Source: Halobacillus salinus
Lineage (GTDB): Bacteria > Bacillota > Bacilli > Bacillales > Halobacillaceae
Assembly: GCF_004684905.1 (NCBI RefSeq)
Contig: NZ_SRJC01000006.1
Location: 83,501-147,500, forward strand
DNA: 64,000 nucleotides
Reading direction: 5' to 3'
Under the pieces are notes generated by a model that did not search any database, had not been told where the DNA came from, and saw nothing but the letters and a program-made list of their open reading frames with translations. Of the stretch, positions 62,341 to 64,000 are shown in pieces. Numbering within the stretch: position 1 is the stretch's first letter; each line of letters begins with the position of its first letter. Made by a program: the position numbers and the translations under genes.

Positions 62341-63027
62341 TTAGTTCTCCTTCTGCTGCGCTAACCACTTGGCTTCGGCTTCTGGCAGGCGTAAGTAATT
62401 GGGTACGAGTTCATGAACAGAACCCGCCTCCATCTCCGCCCCAGCAAACGCAATCAGAGATGGTCTTGCATAGTGGTACGGAAAGGCTGGAAGTACAGCA
62501 CGATCCCCTAGAACCTCACGAATCATTTCTTCATGTACCGATATATCCTGACTCAAGAAAAGCACCTTCTGATCAAGGTCCTTCAGCTCGTTAAGCCAGT
62601 CTTCCATCAACACATTTTTCTCAGGTTTCTCAAGTTCCATATTCTCTTTGTAGAGACCTGTGTAAACAAGTCCTCTCCGGGCATCAAAGAACGGACAAAC
62701 ATAACCGTCAAAGAATGCTCCCTGTCTTGCCACGGCTTCAAGGCTCGATACTCCGACTACTGGAATATCAAGCGACCAGGCCATCGTTTTTGCCGTCGTA
62801 AGCCCGATTCGGACACCTGTATAAGAACCCGGTCCGTGGGCTACGGCAATGCGGTCCAATTCTTCCGGGGATATCCCCGTCTCCTCCATCAATGAGTGGA
62901 TCGCAGGCATCAGACGGATAGAGTGATTCTTCTTCAAATGAGTAACGTACTCACCTGCCACTACACCGTCTTTCACCACCGCAACACCCATGACGTAGTT
63001 AGATGTATCAATTGCTAAAATATTCAT
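62341..63027 (-). CDS. tsaB: tRNA threonylcarbamoyladenosine complex protein TsaB
   Basis: 228 residues, ASKHA fold. LAIDTSNYVMGVAVV at the N-terminus, VAHGPGSYTGVRIGLTTAKT and DARRGLVYTGLY. It is an inactive relative of TsaD that forms the TsaBDE complex. It overlaps the tsaE stop by 4 bases. Confidence 0.94.
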   Translation of the reverse strand: MNILAIDTSNYVMGVAVVKDGVVAGEYVTHLKKNHSIRLMPAIHSLMEETGISPEELDRIAVAHGPGSYTGVRIGLTTAKTMAWSLDIPVVGVSSLEAVARQGAFFDGYVCPFFDARRGLVYTGLYKENMELEKPEKNVLMEDWLNELKDLDQKVLFLSQDISVHEEMIREVLGDRAVLPAFPYHYARPSLIAFAGAEMEAGSVHELVPNYLRLPEAEAKWLAQQKEN

Positions 63028-63479
63028 GACGTAAGCTCCTTACAAATTGCATCAAAATGTTCTGAGTTCGTCTCAAGCGTAATCGTTCGCTCCACATCAC
63101 TCTCATAAGCGATATGGATGGCCAAACGCTCCTCCGGCAAGAATGATTCAATGAAGTGCGCCCATTCGACCACACAGACACCCTCGCCTTCAAAATACTC
63201 ATCAAAGCCCAAATCTTCTTCACTATCCTCAAGACGATACACGTCCATGTGATAGAACGGAACCCTTCCCTGGTATTCCTTAATGATTGTAAACGTCGGA
63301 CTGTTGATTGTACGTTTCACTCCAAGTCCTTTTCCGAGCCCCTTGGTAAACGTCGTCTTCCCCGCGCCAAGGTCCCCTTCCAACGTACAGACATCGCCTG
63401 ATTCAAGCTGTTCACCCAATCGCTCAGCAAACTGCATCGTTTCATCAGGTGAAGTCGTTGTCCATGTATAAGCAGCCAT
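63024..63479 (-). CDS. tsaE: tRNA threonylcarbamoyladenosine complex ATPase TsaE
   Basis: 151 residues. The P-loop is LEGDLGAGKTTFTKGLGKGLG, and SPTFTIIKEYQGRVPFYHMDVYRL is the typical TsaE core. It drives the TsaB-TsaD reaction cycle with ATP. It lies four bases after thiL and overlaps tsaB. Confidence 0.95.
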   Translation of the reverse strand: MAAYTWTTTSPDETMQFAERLGEQLESGDVCTLEGDLGAGKTTFTKGLGKGLGVKRTINSPTFTIIKEYQGRVPFYHMDVYRLEDSEEDLGFDEYFEGEGVCVVEWAHFIESFLPEERLAIHIAYESDVERTITLETNSEHFDAICKELTS

Positions 63480-63483
63480 CCAC

Positions 63484-64000
63484 TCACCCTCTTTTCATAT
63501 GCGTATAGCCTGTCTTCTCAAGGATATTACGCTTGTCTTCTTTCTGTATATATACATACGGATGATCTTTTTTCCGTTCCTCTACCTTACCGATCACCGT
63601 CACCTTCAGCCCACTCTCGTTCGCAGCTTTTTCAACACAGCTCCATTCCTCTTTAGAAACCGTCCCAAGCAGCTCAAAGTCTTCTCCTCCTGATAGTCCC
63701 CACTCAAGGTACTGATCAGGATACAGAGCTTGGATTGCCCCTGAACAAGGAATACGCTCCTGTCGAATGATTACATCCACGCCCGAAGCTTCTGCAATCT
63801 CATTCGCTTCATTCGCAATGCCGTCACTCACATCATTCAAAGCGATTCTCTCACAAGAACGAAGCATCTCAGCAAAAGTGACACGTGGAGAAGGCCTACG
63901 ATGACGGTTTACTAAGTAACGGACATCTTCCGTCTCCTCGCGTTCATCAAATATACATTGCAACCCCGCTCTCGAATCCCCGAGCGATCCCGTCACAAAA
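63484..64000 (-). CDS. thiL: Thiamine-monophosphate kinase ThiL (partial, 5' end outside)
   Basis: About 172 C-terminal residues of roughly 325 are in the window; the frame runs open through the right edge. TGSLGDSRAGL, ALNDVSDGIANEANEIAEASG and the acidic ELGLSGGEDFELL-like segment (YLEWGLSGGEDFELLGTV) match ThiL, which phosphorylates thiamine monophosphate to the diphosphate. It heads the thiL-tsaE-tsaB-rimI-tsaD operon, as in B. subtilis. The internal GTG at 63996 is not the start. Confidence 0.93.
   Translation of the reverse strand, partial: FVTGSLGDSRAGLQCIFDEREETEDVRYLVNRHRRPSPRVTFAEMLRSCERIALNDVSDGIANEANEIAEASGVDVIIRQERIPCSGAIQALYPDQYLEWGLSGGEDFELLGTVSKEEWSCVEKAANESGLKVTVIGKVEERKKDHPYVYIQKEDKRNILEKTGYTHMKRG

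Overview
This window is chromosomal DNA of a spore-forming, salt-adapted Bacillaceae, most likely Halobacillus or a close relative; the genus is inference. The low-GC Gram-positive assignment rests on strong AGGAGG ribosome sites, TTG and GTG starts, a CIRCE element before groES-groEL, CcpA-type cre sites, a Spo0E-like phosphatase and a CotA coat laccase. The right end (ydiL, ydiK, rex, moaC, ydiF, tsaD, rimI, tsaB, tsaE, thiL beside groESL) matches the Bacillus subtilis groESL-thiL neighbourhood as I recall it. Two separate choline/glycine betaine gene groups point to osmotic adaptation.

Layout. 0-1.5 kb: end of malate synthase and isocitrate lyase (glyoxylate shunt). 1.6-5.0 kb: betaine-binding lipoprotein, GbsR-type regulator and an unusual BCCT carrier. 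5.2-9.8 kb: hydrolase, a PfkA paralogue with a broken ATP site, a large catalase and a small zinc-ribbon protein. 10-17.1 kb: a sugar-sensing set (membrane binding protein, YesM-type kinase, YesN-type regulator) followed by a carbohydrate ABC importer without an ATPase. 17.1-20.3 kb: small proteins, one frameshifted exported protein, an oxidoreductase and a DUF805 protein. 21-26.2 kb: choline dehydrogenase, betaine aldehyde dehydrogenase, a second GbsR and a second betaine-binding protein; together they import choline or betaine and oxidise choline to betaine. 26.6-29.6 kb: CadA/CadC metal efflux with two operators. 29.7-37 kb: HAD phosphatase, two MFS carriers, CotA, ABC exporter. 37-43.9 kb: a galactitol/polyol PTS operon with its PRD regulator.

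44.2-49.5 kb is a compact AT-rich operon unlike its surroundings: two thymidylate-synthase-like proteins, a phosphopantetheinyl transferase, an acyl carrier protein, a deviant thymidylate kinase, a cytoplasmic papain-like peptidase, an XRE regulator, and an ImmA/IrrE-type metallopeptidase that carries a chagasin-like cysteine-peptidase inhibitor domain. I know of no described system with this composition; it is the best candidate here for a new one. A DUF1643 gene lies just upstream.

50.4-64 kb: groEL-groES, ydiL-ydiK, an MFS exporter, an SDR, rex, moaC, ABC-F, a DnaA-box cluster, then tsaD-rimI-tsaB-tsaE-thiL.

The second unusual feature is non-coding. Three intergenic regions (20.5, 53.65 and 56.4 kb) hold tandem arrays of imperfect stem-loops with nearly the same period of about 52 bp but different stem sequences. 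A different, GC-rich repeat lies in two opposed copies at 60.2-60.5 kb. No rRNA, tRNA, CRISPR array, transposase or integrase was seen.
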